Shown: positions 25,628 through 36,888, numbered from the stretch's first letter. The stretch: 64,000 nucleotides of DNA from Nepenthes gracilis (GCA_033239525.1 BSYO01000025.1:14108001-14172000), one strand, 5' to 3'. A program made the numbers and translations. The notes: generated by a model not told the origin, from the sequence alone.

Positions 25628-26776
25628 GCCGGGAATGGGCCGGACCTAGAAAGTCAATGGAGACCCAAAACGACGGTCAACACTCTAATGGCCCAATTGA
25701 AAAGTGAGCCCAAAAGTGAAAAGTCGAGCGGTCAACTCTCAAGCGGGCGGTCAACTCAAGCGTTGACCAGTTCGCCTTGTGCGATTAGACCCAAAGAGGC
25801 TTTTCTCACGAGAATGGGCTTGTCTCATTTGAGGCCCATGGCCCATCAGCGGCTAATTACGGGCATCCTTCACCGGGGCGGTTAACACGCACGCAGCGGT
25901 CAACTCAAAGCGTTGGCCGTCGGCGTTTTGCTTGTTGGGCCCTAATAAGCCCTTCTGATGAACGGCCCGACCCGTTTAAGCCACGAATCATCAAAAAGTC
26001 AACAACGATTTTCTAAGGATATTTCACGATCCCAGTGGCGCCAAAAAGGACATTAGCGATGTGGCGCCTCCCATATAAGGAAGGCGCAGATTTTCTCCAA
26101 ATCTTTGCCCAGTTTTCCAGCAATGACATACACAAAAGGAAAGCGCCGGATTTGAAAAAGGCATTGGCCGCCTCCACGAGGAAACAATCTCGTCGGCTTA
26201 GCGGCATCTGCTCCGGAAGGCAAGCCGGCCGTGAATCGGGAAGGCAATCACTCCTTCCAAAGAAGGAGGATCGCCTTCTCAGCTACAAAAGAAGCCCTGG
26301 GATCACCATCCAGGAGGGCACGCTTTTCGTTGATGCTTTCGGAAACACAACACAAGCGCTCTCAATTACGCTTTCAGCCACCCACTCAATTGCATACGCT
26401 CTCTGCAGTACGAACGTGTGCTCTCATAGATCTGCCCTCTCTGTCGGCCAATATTCTCCACAAACCCTAAGGCAACAAGCGAGCCCTCACGGCCGTTTAC
26501 TGCCTTCCCACCATCTAGATCCAAAAAGACCTCACGTCTCTCTTACATCTGGATCAAACACTCTTTCTCTTTTTCTCTTAATTTCAGTTTCTTTCTTACG
26601 ATGACTATTTTACTGACTTGAGTGTCGGAGTGTTTTCGGTGGGATAATTTTTCGCCGAACACGCTGACCTCCTGTTCTGTTTAGTGGTGTGCAGGATTCG
26701 ACTCAGAGAATGGAGTCGAAGCCACGATAAGATGATCATCCGAATCTGTTCGAAGTTTGGATCCAGAGACGCATCA
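25628..26776 (+). repeat. 5' LTR of the gypsy element
   Basis: 1149 bp, TGATGGGTATGCC to GACGCATCA. It matches 35726-36888 throughout. A TATA-like GCTACAAAAGAAGCCC at about 26281 aligns with GCCATAAAAGAAGCCC in the solo LTR 38616-39602. A second candidate is CCATATAAGG (26071-26080). Confidence 0.9.
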
Positions 26777-26777
26777 T

Positions 26778-26796
26778 TGACGCCATTTGTGGGAAG
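26778..26796 (+). other. primer-binding site of the gypsy element
   Basis: TGACGCCATTTGTGGGAA directly follows the 5' LTR. It is a mutated form of the TGGCGCCGTCTGTGGGA seen in many plant gypsy elements. Confidence 0.65.
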
Positions 26797-26856
26797 CGCT
26801 TACAAAAGCCTACCACAAAAATCCGCACTAACTCTCGGTCACCTGCTGATTCTGCA

Positions 26857-28385
26857 ATGGTGAACACGAGAGCCCAAGCTAGCGACCCCGCTAGAGATAC
26901 TGCTAACCCCGACCAAGACCACGCTGCTGGTGCCATGGTCAACGGGGCCGCTGACGGAGTTCCACCGCCCTACTTTCAACAACTTGTGGAGCAGATGCAA
27001 GCTAACAATCGCCTACTCCAGCTACTTTGTACTCAGAACGAGCAGCGACTGCAGGCTACTCTTCCAGCAGCCATCCCAGCGCCAGCTACCAAAAGGGGTG
27101 GCCAGAGGAAGAAGAAGCTGGCCAAAAGGCCCACCAAAGCCTGAGACAATCCGGCTCCAGCGTCCTCCTGCGTTCCTGGCCAGAACAGGCCTATGGAACG
27201 CTCCGGGAGTACGTCTTTGCCAGAGAGCCTAGAAAGAAAAAATCCCCGATCTCTCGGCGAGAAGACAACCCACGCGGTCAGAGGGCGAGCCTCGGGGGCG
27301 CCCGATCAGGGAGCGGAGGCCGGCGAGGCCTCTTTGAGCCCGCCAGAGAGACAAGGCGAGTTGAGGATTGCTTGACTCCAAGCGATCAACAAGCGTCGCT
27401 CGCGCCGATCCGCGGGTGGACAGATCTGGAACTGCGTGTGTTCCCGAGGAGGAGCGCTCCATCGACTGGACCGGTCTCCTTTCACTGCGAGAGATCTTGA
27501 TTTGTCCCACTGTCACAAAAATTCAAAGTGTCGTCTCTTGACTTATACGATGGGGGCAGTGATCCAGTTGACCACTTGGATCACTTCCACACCCATCTAA
27601 GTCTACAAGGGCTAGAAGACTCAACGATGTGCCGCTACTTCCCACTCACACTGAAGGGAAACGCTCGAATCTGGTTCCATCACCTCCCTTCAGGCACCAT
27701 CAGCAGTTTCCGTGAGCTCACGGACCTCTTCCTGGCTCAGTACGCTTCGAGCCGACGGAAAGAGAAACAACTATGGCATCTCTCCCACATAAAGCAGAAA
27801 CCGAGAGAGAACCCACGGCGTTTCCTGGATCGCTTTGTGGCAGAGGCCAGAAGGATCCCGAGGATCATAGAGGAGATAAAGCTGGGCAGTTTCATCTCAG
27901 CGTTTACTTACGGTGACTTTTTCAAGCACCTTGCCCACAAAAATCCTCATACTTTCCGCAAGGCGGAATCGATTACCAGAGCCTACGCTGCAACAGAGGA
28001 GGCCAATGAGGCAAAACGTCCAGAGCGAGCGGATCAGCCTCGGCCGTTCCACTGGAGAAGGGAAGAGAAGTCTGCACGGAGAACACTCCCGCCAGTAATA
28101 TTTGTGGACCCCCGAGCAGAGATTATGGGCTCACGGTTTCACACCTCTCGGCTGACACGCGCGCCAACGTCCTCGTGCGGTCAAGTAGAGAAAAATTTAC
28201 GAAGTGGCCCAAAGCCGTGAAGAAAGACTCACGAAAACCGGTCAAATCATTGTGACTTCCATCGCTTTCTTTGGCCATTCAACTGAGGATTGCAAGACAC
28301 TGCAAAGGGAGATCGAGGACCTGATTCGCAGAGGCTACCTCACGAAGTTTGTTAGAGGTCCTTGACAGAACTCAAGAGCAGACTC
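26857..28385 (+). pseudogene. gypsy gag (capsid and zinc finger), frameshifted
   Basis: The start MVNTRAQASDPARDTANPDQ is at 26857. A Lys-rich segment ends in a stop at 27144. The capsid part is in another frame from 27528 (LYDGGSDPVDHLDHFHTHLS, GNARIWFHHLPSGTI, FLDRFVAEARRIP), as expected for retrotransposon gag. A nucleocapsid-type finger lies near 28251-28310: the first Cys and His are in one frame (CDFH), the rest in another (GHSTEDC), then EIEDLIRRGYLTKFV. At least three frame changes, so no single product could be made. Confidence 0.8.
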
Positions 28386-28544
28386 CACCCCGGAAGCGAG
28401 TTGCGGGGGGGGGTGGTTAACATGGTCACCACCCGATTGTCAAGAACCGACGGGCGCAAGAGAGAAGAGGCTGGGAGGAAGAAGCGGCGCCAGGAGTGGA
28501 CAATACTATTAGCTTGGTGATAGTGACTCAAATCATATAATGTT

Positions 28545-28860
28545 CCCCATGCTGACCCCCTTATTATATCAGCCCTCGTTTGGATGGCACTTCAAACTAC
28601 CAAATTGAAACGAGTCTTTTCTCGATAATGGAAGTTCAAAGATTTGCTTTACTTGGATGCATTCTTTAAGTTAGACCTAAAAAAATCAACTAAAAGCGGC
28701 CGAAGGCCGTTCTCTGACCTTGACGAACCCGGTGCCGTCGATGGACTATTCAATTGGAAGTTACCTTAGGGGCGTATCCAAAGACAAGAAGTCGCACACT
28801 TACCTTTACGGTGGTCGACCTACCCTCGGTATACTACGCCCATCTCGGGCGAGGCCTTGC
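28545..28860 (+). pseudogene. gypsy aspartic protease segment
   Basis: The active-site motif reads D-N-G-S-S from 28624. A later strand TLTFTVVDLPSVYYAHLGR (28796-28852), with AFEAITSIPHLKIKF after it, is typical for the protease-RT link of this lineage. Several frameshifts separate the parts. Confidence 0.65.
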
Positions 28861-29099
28861 CCTGGCGGCATTCGAGGCGATTACCTCGATTCCGCACCTC
28901 AAAATAAAGTTTCAACACCTACGGTGTTGGGAGGTGCTAGGCGACCAAATAATCGGGCGGACATGCTCATGTCTCAGTTGTCCCAAGCGGCAAGACCGGG
29001 CACGGTGGAGAACTCGATCATCGAGACGAGACCACCTACAAGCGCGATCTGGTGAAGCCACAGATCTGCTCCCACTAAATCCAAAGGAACCGGAAAAGT

Positions 29100-29930
29100 G
29101 TGTGCAGATTGGCGGCTCACTCGCGGCACCTTTGCGCCTTTGAACTAATTGCGTTCCTACAACGGAATGCCGATATATTCGCTTGGACTCCCGCAGACAT
29201 GCCCAGGATCTCAGCTGCGGTGATGGTCCACAAGCTGGGCCTCGATTCTGGCCGGAAGCCGGTCAGGCAAAAACGGAGGAATCATTCCGTTGAGAAACTG
29301 ATCGCCATTCGAGAGGAGGTGAAAAAGCTATTGGACGCTAGGTTCATTAGAGAAGTCCAGTACCCAGATTGGCTTTTAAATGTCGTCCTGGTGAAAAAGA
29401 GTAACGAAAAATAGCGAATGTCGTCGATTTTACCAACGTCGACAAGGCCCCGAAGAAAGATTTTCCCTTGCCCGGGATTGGCTGGTGGTTGACTCCATGG
29501 TGGACATGAGCTACCGGTTTCATGGATGCCTATTCGGGCTCTGAGATTCGAATGAGTCCAAAGGCGATGAGCATCTATCGTTCACTGACGGACCCGGGGC
29601 ACCTATTGCTACAAAGTCATGCCGCCTTGATTGAAAAAGCGGCTGGAGCAACTTACCAAATGATCGGGTCGACAAGATGTTGGCAGCATTGGTCATGACA
29701 TGGAGGGTCGTCGACGACATGCTCGTTAGAGCGAGTCACTAGCGACCACATCGTGACTGGAAGAATCCTTTGAGGTCCTCAAAGACCAAATGGCCAATCC
29801 CTTGATGCGTTTTGGGGTAGCCAAAGGAAGTTCTTGGGTTTCATCGTCTCCCGGCTGGGATCGAGGCAAACCTAGAAAAGATTAAGGCCCTCGCCGACAT
29901 GGCTCCCCTACGGCTTCCAAAGACGTCCGG
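29100..29930 (+). pseudogene. gypsy reverse transcriptase, frameshifted
   Basis: FLQRNADIFAWTPADMP (29153-29203) and IREEVKKLLDARFIREVQYP open the RT. After a stop at 29412 the MDAYSG finger (29523) and a catalytic V-V-D-D-M (29707-29721; family Y-x-D-D) appear in other frames. The segment has many indels compared with intact relatives and cannot encode a working enzyme. Confidence 0.75.
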
Positions 29931-29959
29931 CGATTATTTCAGGCGGTGGCGGCTTTGTC

Positions 29960-30470
29960 CGCTTCCTCGCGAATTTGGTGACAAGTACCGACCTTTCTTT
30001 AAAGCCCTAAGAGGACAAAATCAACAGATTCAGTGGACCCGGGCGCCAGACGACCTTTAATGAATTGAAGCAAAGATCGCCCGACCCACCATTGCTAGCG
30101 TCACCCAAAGACGGAAAGGAGCTGTACCTTTACCTAGCAATATCAGAAGTGGCCCTCAGCTCCGTCCTTGTGCGCCAGGAATCCGATACCCAACAGCCGG
30201 TCTACTATGTGAGCAAAACATTGACCGGCCCAGAAACGCGCTATCCACGCGCTGAAAAAATGGCCCTAGCACTTATCTTCGCAGCGCGAAAATTGAGGCC
30301 ATACTTTTAGGCGCATCGCATAGTGGTCCTTACTGACTAGCCGCTGAAAGGCATACTCCAGAAACCAGACGTTTTGGGACGGCTGGTAAAGTGGGCTATC
30401 GAATTGGGTGAGTTTGATATCGAATTCAAGCCCAAACCTACCATAAAGGCACAGGCTCTGGCTGACTTCA
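29960..30470 (+). pseudogene. gypsy RNase H (RT-linked) and connection
   Basis: ELYLYLAISEVALSSVLVRQ (30119-30178), PVYYVSKTLTGPETRYP and EKMALALIFAARKLRPYF are standard gypsy RNase H text. Two in-frame TAG stops (30308 and about 30341) stand where Gln is usual. From 30065 to 31867 one reading frame continues, broken only by stop codons. Confidence 0.8.
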
Positions 30471-30539
30471 TTGTTGAGACCACGACCCCAATTCAAGAGG
30501 AACCGCCCACTGAAAACACAGAACAACCCGACGAGGTCC

Positions 30540-30890
30540 CAAAATGGACACTCCACGTGGACGGATTGTCCACGGACAGTGGCAGCGGAGCAAGGGTGGT
30601 CCTTACAACCCCTGATGGATCTGAGGTTAAGTATTCCCTCAAACTTGACTTCTCGGCGACCAACAACGTCGCCGAGTATGAAACCCTGCTAGCTGGCTTA
30701 CGATTAGCAAAGCAATGCTCCGCCAAGAGGTTGGTGGTTTACAGCGACTCCGAACTCATCGTCAACCAGATTAACGGGGGTTTTGAGGCAAACAACCCTC
30801 ATTTAACCAAGTACTTGGCTAAGGCAAAGAAAGTCGTCCGGGGTTTTCATAAACTGACCCTGGTTCACGTCCCTCGAACTGAAAACTAGA
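30540..30890 (+). pseudogene. second RNase H domain (Tat-lineage archaeal-type)
   Basis: WTLHVDGLSTDSGSGARVVL, then ATNNVAEYETLLAGLRLAK and VVYSDSELIVNQING supply the D-E-D acidic set of a second RNase H fold. This extra domain after the RT-linked RNase H is known for Tat elements. It ends at an in-frame TAG (about 30887) at a usual Trp codon. Confidence 0.8.
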
Positions 30891-31867
30891 AGGCAAACCA
30901 GTTAGCTAGAGTCGCTGCTGCCAAAAACCCAGAACAGTATTCGAGGGACATGCGGGAGATCCTAAATGTTCCCAGCATTGAGAAACAGGAGGCAATGCAG
31001 ATTTCCGAGACAAAAAATTGGATGACGCCCTACCTTAGATACTTGGCTGACGGATCACTCCCAGAGGACGCCGAAAAGGCTAAGCAAATTAAAAAGACAG
31101 CTGGCTGGTACACGGTAGTCGATGGGCGGCTGTATCGCCGCGGATACTCAACTCCTTATCTCCGCTGTCTATCTCCCGATGAGGCCGATTACGCGCTGAG
31201 TGAAGTTCACCTCGGGATCTGCGGATCGCACATAGGTGGGAAAAACCTGTCCTTCATGGTCATACGGCAGGGCTATTATTAGCCCTCAATGAAAAAGGAC
31301 GCGCTAGAGTTTGTAAATAAATGTGAAAGCTGCCAGCTTCACGGTAATTTTCACCACTAGCCGTCCGCTGACCTAAAGTCACTTCAGGCTCCGTGGCCCT
31401 TCGCGCAATGAAGGCTCGATATTCTCGGCCCATTTCCCATTGCCACAGGGCAAAGGAAGTTCATCATCGCGGGCATCGACTACTTCACCAAGTGAGTCGA
31501 GGTGATCCCGCTGGCAAAAATCACGGAGCACAATGTGCTGGAATTTCTTCGCCAGAACATTGTCTGCAGGTTCGGCGTCCTAGAAGTCGTAGTGACAGAC
31601 AACGGGACCCAATTTTTAAAAAAACGCTTCACCAAGTATTGCGCCAATATTGGTATCAAGCTGGTCCACACTTCGGTGGCATACCCCCAGGCCAACGGAC
31701 AGGTGGAGGTCACAAACCGCACGCTACGCCACGGGTTAAAGACTAAGCTGGAGGACGCCGGGGGCTTCTGGGTTGACGAGCTCCCCTCCGTTCTCTGGTC
31801 TTATAGGACAACACCAAAGGAACCAACGCGCGAGACACCCTTCGCCCTGTTAGGGTGGAAGCAATAG
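30891..31867 (+). pseudogene. gypsy integrase: HHCC and catalytic core
   Basis: The zinc-binding part has HLGICGSH and CESCQLHG (31206-31345). The core has LDILGPFP, VVTDNGTQF and QANGQVEVTNR, giving the D, D and E of the DDE triad, then SVLWSYRTTPKEPTRETPF. In-frame stops lie near 31280, 31358, 31408, 31494 and 31866. Nearly all sit at expected Trp or Gln codons. It is otherwise well preserved. Confidence 0.85.
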
Positions 31868-32246
31868 TCAGTCAAAATTGAGCTTCCAAGTCTCGGTGGA
31901 GTCCTTCGACCCACAGACCAAGTCCCAGAAAATCAGGGAGCACTTAGACTTGCTAGAGGAAACCCGCGACATCGCCAGAAGACAGACAGCAGCGTACCAG
32001 CACCGAGTTGCCTGGTACTACAATAAAAAGGTGAAAGCCCAGCAATTCGACGTTGGAGACTTGGTCCTACGAGGCGTCGAGGCCACAGGCAAGCTGACTG
32101 GCCGCAACAAGCTCTCTCCCAACTGGGAGGGACCTTTCCTTGTCTCCGCCGTCCTGCGAAACAAAGCGTACAAACTCCAAAACCAGGACGGAAAGTTGGT
32201 CCCACGAACGTGGAACGCGATCCACCTCAGCGTTACCTTCCAGTAA
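31868..32246 (+). pseudogene. integrase C-terminal domain of the gypsy element
   Basis: Shifted one frame from the core: LDLLEETRDIARRQTAAYQH, VAWYYNKKVKAQQFDVGDLV, then LSPNWEGPFLV and a normal stop after NAIHLSVTFQ. No chromodomain is visible, as expected for Tat. Confidence 0.8.
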
Positions 32247-32430
32247 GGAACCCAGGTACGCACTCACCCACTTGTGTGCATTCATTCGCATGCTTATTTT
32301 AATTTGACAAAATAAGAAGTTTACTTAGCATATATGACCCTAGTCTTTATGCATGTATATTTTATGTTTGCCTTGCAGGTTTACCCGACATAGATTGCCC
32401 CTAAGTCGGGAGAGTCTTCACCCTCTCGTT

Positions 32431-32721
32431 AAACCCTGGTCATCCGGGTAGCCCAGAAGTGGTCTGAAACCCTGGTCATCCAGGTGGCCCAGAAGCGGTC
32501 TGAAACCCTGGTCATCCAGGTGGCCCAGAAGCGGTCTGAAACCCTGGTCATCCAGGTGGCCCAGAAGCGGTCTAAAACCCTGGTCATCCAGGTGGCCCAT
32601 GAGCGGTCTGAAATCCTGGTAATCCAGGTGGCCCATGAGCGGTCTGAAATCCTGGTCATCTAGGTAGCCTATTAGCGGTCGTACTAAACCTTGGTCATCC
32701 AAGTGGCCCGATAGCGGTCTA
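32431..32721. repeat. 36-bp tandem array, about eight units
   Basis: Unit consensus AAACCCTGGTCATCCAGGTG followed by GCCCAGAAGCGGTCTG. Units begin near 32431, 32467, 32503, 32539, 32575, 32611, 32647 and 32686. A 36-base period keeps frame, so a minus-strand ORF of 12-residue repeats arises as a by-product. It lies in the spacer between pol and the antisense ORF. Confidence 0.9.
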
Positions 32722-32819
32722 AAAATCTTAGGGGGCAAGTATAGCACACGCGACGACCTCCTCTTGGGGAGCAGCAACGTCAGTCAACGACGGTCGAAGG
32801 GAGAAACATTTTTTCTCCA

Positions 32820-33120
32820 ACATTAGCTGCCCAAGTCATCACTTATACGGCACCACCGGGTTGGTTAACACAACTACCTACCCAGCTTAAGGATCCTATT
32901 CCTTAGGCAGCCAGCCAACCAGGTTGGCCAACCCACGCAATAACCTTCTCAACGAAAGGATAGCATGATTGAGCAATGACGAAGCGCTCCTTCTCCAAAG
33001 GCGCTGCCCAGTTACCACTGGACGAACCCAAGGTGGTTAACATAACCACACCGCCAAGGCTAGGGACTTAGCTCCTTAGGCAACCAGCATGATCGCCCGG
33101 CCAACCGGGTTAGCCGCCTA
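32820..33120. repeat. two diverged copies of a spacer repeat
   Basis: Two segments (about 32827-32940 and 33004-33120) share TGCCCA, GGTTGGTTAACA / GGTGGTTAACA, CCTTAGGCA and CCAACCxGGTT in the same order. Function unknown. Confidence 0.5.
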
Positions 33121-33431
33121 ATGCAATGATCCACACAAACACAAAAAGCAATAAAGACAGTGGACACCAAATTGAAAAGAATTTCCATTGTATTGCTCAG
33201 AAAGTGTATTACAATTTATACAAGATCCAAAAACGTAAAAGAAGTAAAAAAGGCTATAAAGGCGGCGGCCCACCTGCTTGTCTCGGGACTCTCAACCAAG
33301 TCTTCCTTACGTTGCGGCTTGCGATTACTCGATTGATAAACTTCAAGTGGAAAGTTAGGATCGATCAACCGCAACGCTACTGGCCCAATGTTGAGCCCCT
33401 CAATATTTAGGCGCTAAGTGCGCCTCCGATC

Positions 33432-35147
33432 TCATGGAGGCCGATCCGGAAAGTGGTCAACTCGTTCTCCGAGGTCTGCGGCTCGATCTGCAAGGCGTTT
33501 ATTGCTCGCCTTAAGTCGATCCTCCTCCTCTTTCAAGTGAGCAACCTCGGCCTTCAACACAGCATTCTCTGCCTCCATGCCCGCCATGATAGCCTCAAGA
33601 GCAGCGTTCTGCTCGCGGAGCTCCCCTCCTGAGGCAGCCAGCTTGGCCTCCAGCTAGGCGATCTCAGCCTTCCGATCCACAATGATGCGATCACGTTGCT
33701 CTACTTACCGGGAGAAAGCTGAGATCAACCTTCTTGACTGCACAAAACCAGAACGAAGTGTGAGTTACAAACGCGATGAAGAAAAGAATACAAGGAAGCC
33801 ATTACAGACGTCATACCTCGTAAGTCTTCCTCAAGGGCCTCACAGGCCTGGGCTCTAGACCTGTCCCAGCTGGCAGTGGACCAGTTGGCGGTGGACCAGG
33901 AGATGACGAACTAGGAGCATCGTCCCGCGCCGAGCACACCCCTACCTCATCCAAAATGCGGTCCAGAAACTCATCATCATCAACAGCAGCGGCGGGCTCC
34001 TCTCTTGCAGCTTCCCAAGCAGTCGCAGCGGGCCTCTTCCCCCTGGCTGCCTCTGGAGCGGCTGCTGGAGGATCTGCTCTCGTCGACGGCTCCACAATGA
34101 AAACTCTCGAGCCCTTAGCCATGTCGCGAGCTGGCTCCTTCACAGACTCCATCCGAGGCGGCGCACAGGACCACCTCGTCGCAGTCGGGCCAGGATGACT
34201 CCACCAGCCTCCGCCAATCTGTCTTCAATGAACTTCCCAGTAGCCACGTAATTAAGGTGCGACGAAGATGAGGAAGACGTCCCAGTTGCCCTCTCAGAAA
34301 ACTCCTCCGTGCGCCTGGGGCGGATGATCACACCCCTTGATTCCTCAGGATTCATCATCCTAACCGGAGGGCGTGGCTTCTGAACTGGTGATGGCGGCCC
34401 CCAGTTGACCTTCTTGGACTCCGTCCGGGAGACCAAGAAGTCCCTCTTAAACTCATTAGGATTGGCTCGAATGGCCTTGGTGAGCCATGCGTACACGGCG
34501 CAATCCGCCGCAGACGGCGTACCAAAGTACACCTCAAGAATCTCGCCCCAGCTCCTTGCAAGAGGCCATTTCTCCTCCACCTTCACGAAGAAGAACCGGT
34601 TTTTTCAGTTCTTCAGCGAATTGTGAATGGCCGTACTAATCTTTATTCCGGTATGGGGAGTGAGCGATATCCACTCGCTCCCAGGGTTCAATTTAAACAC
34701 AACCCTAACGCCGGTCATCCTAAACTTCTGGCCAAGTTTCCGGGAAAAAATACACAAAGTGCATAGATACCTCACGGCGTTGGCGTGAAGCTGGGCGATG
34801 GGTACTCGCAAAGCCTTCATAATCGATTCCAACTCCTCCGGCAACAGCGGGCGGAGGCCACTCCTCAGATGGGCCTCGTAGACGGTAATGTACCCCTCCG
34901 GTGGGGTAAAGGCTTTGTCATCCTTGTCCGGAATTCTCCAGGCCATCTCCTTCGAGATGTTGAACTCAACGCACAATGCTTTTATGTCGTTTTCTCTCAA
35001 GACGGACGAGAAATCTGCTACAGAAGTGATGATCAAGTAAAAGCTAGGGTTCGTTAGAAGGGTTTGCCTGAGAAACGAGAAGGAAGAAGACGATGGGCTG
35101 AAAACGTAAATGATTTCAAAAATACGGAAGGGAGACTGAAGCGCCAA
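33432..35147 (-). pseudogene. antisense accessory ORF of the Tat element (PF04195-like plus coiled coil)
   Basis: Minus strand. From 35147 to 34140 one frame runs with a single TGA (34605-34607) where Trp is likely. Its N part (ENDIKALCVEFNIS, PPEGYITVYEAHLRSGLRPL, QLHANAVRYL) resembles the domain Pfam calls 'putative gypsy type transposon' (PF04195). A Pro/Arg and Ser-rich part follows. A frame change near 34145 leads to an Ala- and Pro-rich tail (34152-33811). After about 100 bases without coding sense, a coiled coil (GGELREQNAALEAIMAGMEA, KAEVAHLKEEEDRLKASNKR) runs to a stop at 33432-33434, with one in-frame TAG before it. An intron near 33710-33810 is plausible. Such ORFs recur in plant Tat elements; their role is not known. 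Confidence 0.75.
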
Positions 35148-35151
35148 GCGT

Positions 35152-35301
35152 GAAACCCCTCATTAAGGACGCCGTCAGTCCTGCCACGTGTCATATCCCT
35201 ACTTGACCCTGCAAAAAGACGGGTATCAGGCGCAGAAACCCCTCATTAAGGACGTCGTTAGGATCGCCACGTGTCGCCTCCCTACTTGGCCCTATAAAAG
35301 G
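35152..35301 (+). promoter_or_regulatory. duplicated promoter-like module with CACGTG boxes and a TATA box
   Basis: GAAACCCCTCATTAAGGACG followed by GCCACGTGTC and CCCTACTTG occurs twice, 84-85 bases apart (35152 and 35236). The second copy leads to CCCTATAAAAGGCAG on the + strand, a good TATA box. It lies just before the start of the antisense ORF (other strand) and upstream of the second 36-bp array. Direction of use is unknown. Confidence 0.45.
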
Positions 35302-35408
35302 CAGATCTCCGGCGCATTAATAGCCGGGATCTCCGCCCAACCAAAGGAGACACGTGTCGCTCACGCCTGTAAACCCGCGAAGGTTTGGCGAGAAAAACTC
35401 TTCCGAGG

Positions 35409-35612
35409 TGACCAAGGCGGTCGATAATTCTAGTGTTCGAAATTGACGAGACGGGTCGACAATTGCAGCTCTTGAATTGACCAAGACAGTCAACAACTCT
35501 GGTGCTCCGGAATTGACCAAGACGGTCAACAATTCTGGTACTCCAGAATTGACCAAGACAGTCAACAATTCTGGAGCTCCGAAATTAACCAAAACGGTCA
35601 ACAATTCTGGTC
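35409..35612. repeat. second 36-bp tandem array, about six units
   Basis: Unit TTGACCAAGACGGTCAACAA followed by TTCTGGTGCTCCGGAA. The first two units are worn, the last is cut short. On the + strand it reads as 12-residue TKTVNNSGAPEL repeats in an 82-residue ORF (35477-35725). Its sequence is unrelated to the array at 32431. Confidence 0.85.
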
Positions 35613-35725
35613 AAACTCTCCTTCAAGCTTTTCACGAAATTCCACGAGATCCTCGAAGTAAGGAAAGGCATCCCATAATTAACATACTGGAGCCCAGGCT
35701 TCAGGCCACCAGCATGGGGTGCTAG

Positions 35726-36888
35726 TGATGGGTATGCCGGAAATGGGCCGGACCCAAAAAGTCAATGGAGGCCCAAAACAACGGTCAACACTCTAACGGC
35801 CCAATTGGAAAGCGGCCCAAAAGGGTGAAAAGCCCGGGGCGGTAAACGAAGAGTTGGCCGTCCCGGCGTAACTCAGCGGCGATCAACTCAAGCGTTGGCC
35901 CACCGCGCATGTGTGCGATTAGACAAAGAGGATTTTCTCTGATAATGGGCTGTCTCTCCTCGGGCCCGTAGCCCCATCAGCCGGCTAACTGAGACATCCT
36001 TCACCCGGGCGGCCAACACGCGCGCAGGCGGCTTCGAGCGTTGACCATCCGTTGAGCCCTAATAAGCCCTTCTACGAACCAGCCGACCCGTTTAAGCTCA
36101 CGAATCATCGAAAAAAGCCAACAGCGGTTTTGGATATTCCACGATCGGTGGCACCAAAAAGGATATTAGCAATATTGGCGCCTCCTATATAATAAGGCGC
36201 TAGATTTTCTTTAAATCTTTGCGGCCCGGAGCTTTCAACAGCAGCATACACGAAAGGAAGCGCCTGGGTTGGGAAAAGGTGTGGGCGTCTCCTGAGAAAC
36301 AATCTTGATCGAAGCAGCAGGCGCATCTGCTCGGAAGGTAAGCCGGCCTGGTAGATCGGGAAGGTAATCACTCCTTCCAAAAGGAGGATCGCCCTCTCGG
36401 CTCAAAAGAAGCCACAGGGATCACCATCGGGGCACGTTTTTTCGTTGATGCTTTGAAAACACAACTCAGCGCTCTCGAATTCGCTTTGACCACCCACACA
36501 ATTGCATATGCTCTGCTGTGATTTAACGTGTGTGCTCAGAGATCTGCCCTCTCTGCCGGCCAATATTCTCCACAAACCCTAAGGCAACAAGCGAGCCCTC
36601 ACGGCCGTTTACTGCCTTTCCACCATCCATATCCAAGAAGATCTCACGTCTCTCTTATATTTGGATCAAACACTCTTTCTCTTTTTCTCTCAATTTCAGT
36701 TTCTTTCTTACGAAGACTGTTTTACTGACTTGAGCGTCGGAGTGTTTTCGGTGGGACAACTTCCCGCCGAACATGCTGACCTCCTGTTCTGTTTAGTGGT
36801 GTGTAGGATTCGACTCAGGGAACGGAGCCGGAACCACGACAAGATGATCATCCGAATCTGTTCGAAATTTGGATCTAGAGACGCATCA
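35726..36888 (+). repeat. 3' LTR of the gypsy element
   Basis: 1163 bp, TGATGGGTATGCCGG to GACGCATCA. It follows a short G-rich tract (CATGGGGTGCTAG) where the polypurine tract belongs. Many substitutions and small indels against the 5' LTR. Confidence 0.9.

Larger units (their letters stand above)
25628..36888 (+). mobile_element. Ty3/gypsy element of Tat type, complete but decayed
   Basis: LTRs 25628-26776 and 35726-36888, both TGATG...CATCA. The target duplication is AACAG (25623-25627) / AATAG (36889-36893), one mismatch. Copies C and D show the empty site (TTGAATAGTT at 51321 and 62137). Interior: PBS, gag, protease, RT, RNase H, second RNase H, integrase, a spacer with 36-bp repeats, an antisense ORF, a second 36-bp array, then the 3' LTR. 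Two RNase H domains and an antisense accessory ORF are known marks of the Tat lineage. Stops and frameshifts make it inactive. The two LTRs differ at many sites and by several indels, so the insertion is not recent. Confidence 0.9.

Noticed and set aside
26035..26604. 189-residue ORF
   Set aside because: It lies within the 5' LTR of the gypsy element and is not kept in the 3' LTR.
32431..32721. CRISPR-like array
   Set aside because: Units are directly tandem with no spacers, and the genome is a plant's.
32418..32777. Minus-strand ORF of 12-residue repeats (LLGHLDDQGFRP)
   Set aside because: It is the by-product of a 36-bp tandem array in the gypsy element; two frames are open at once and there is no coding context.
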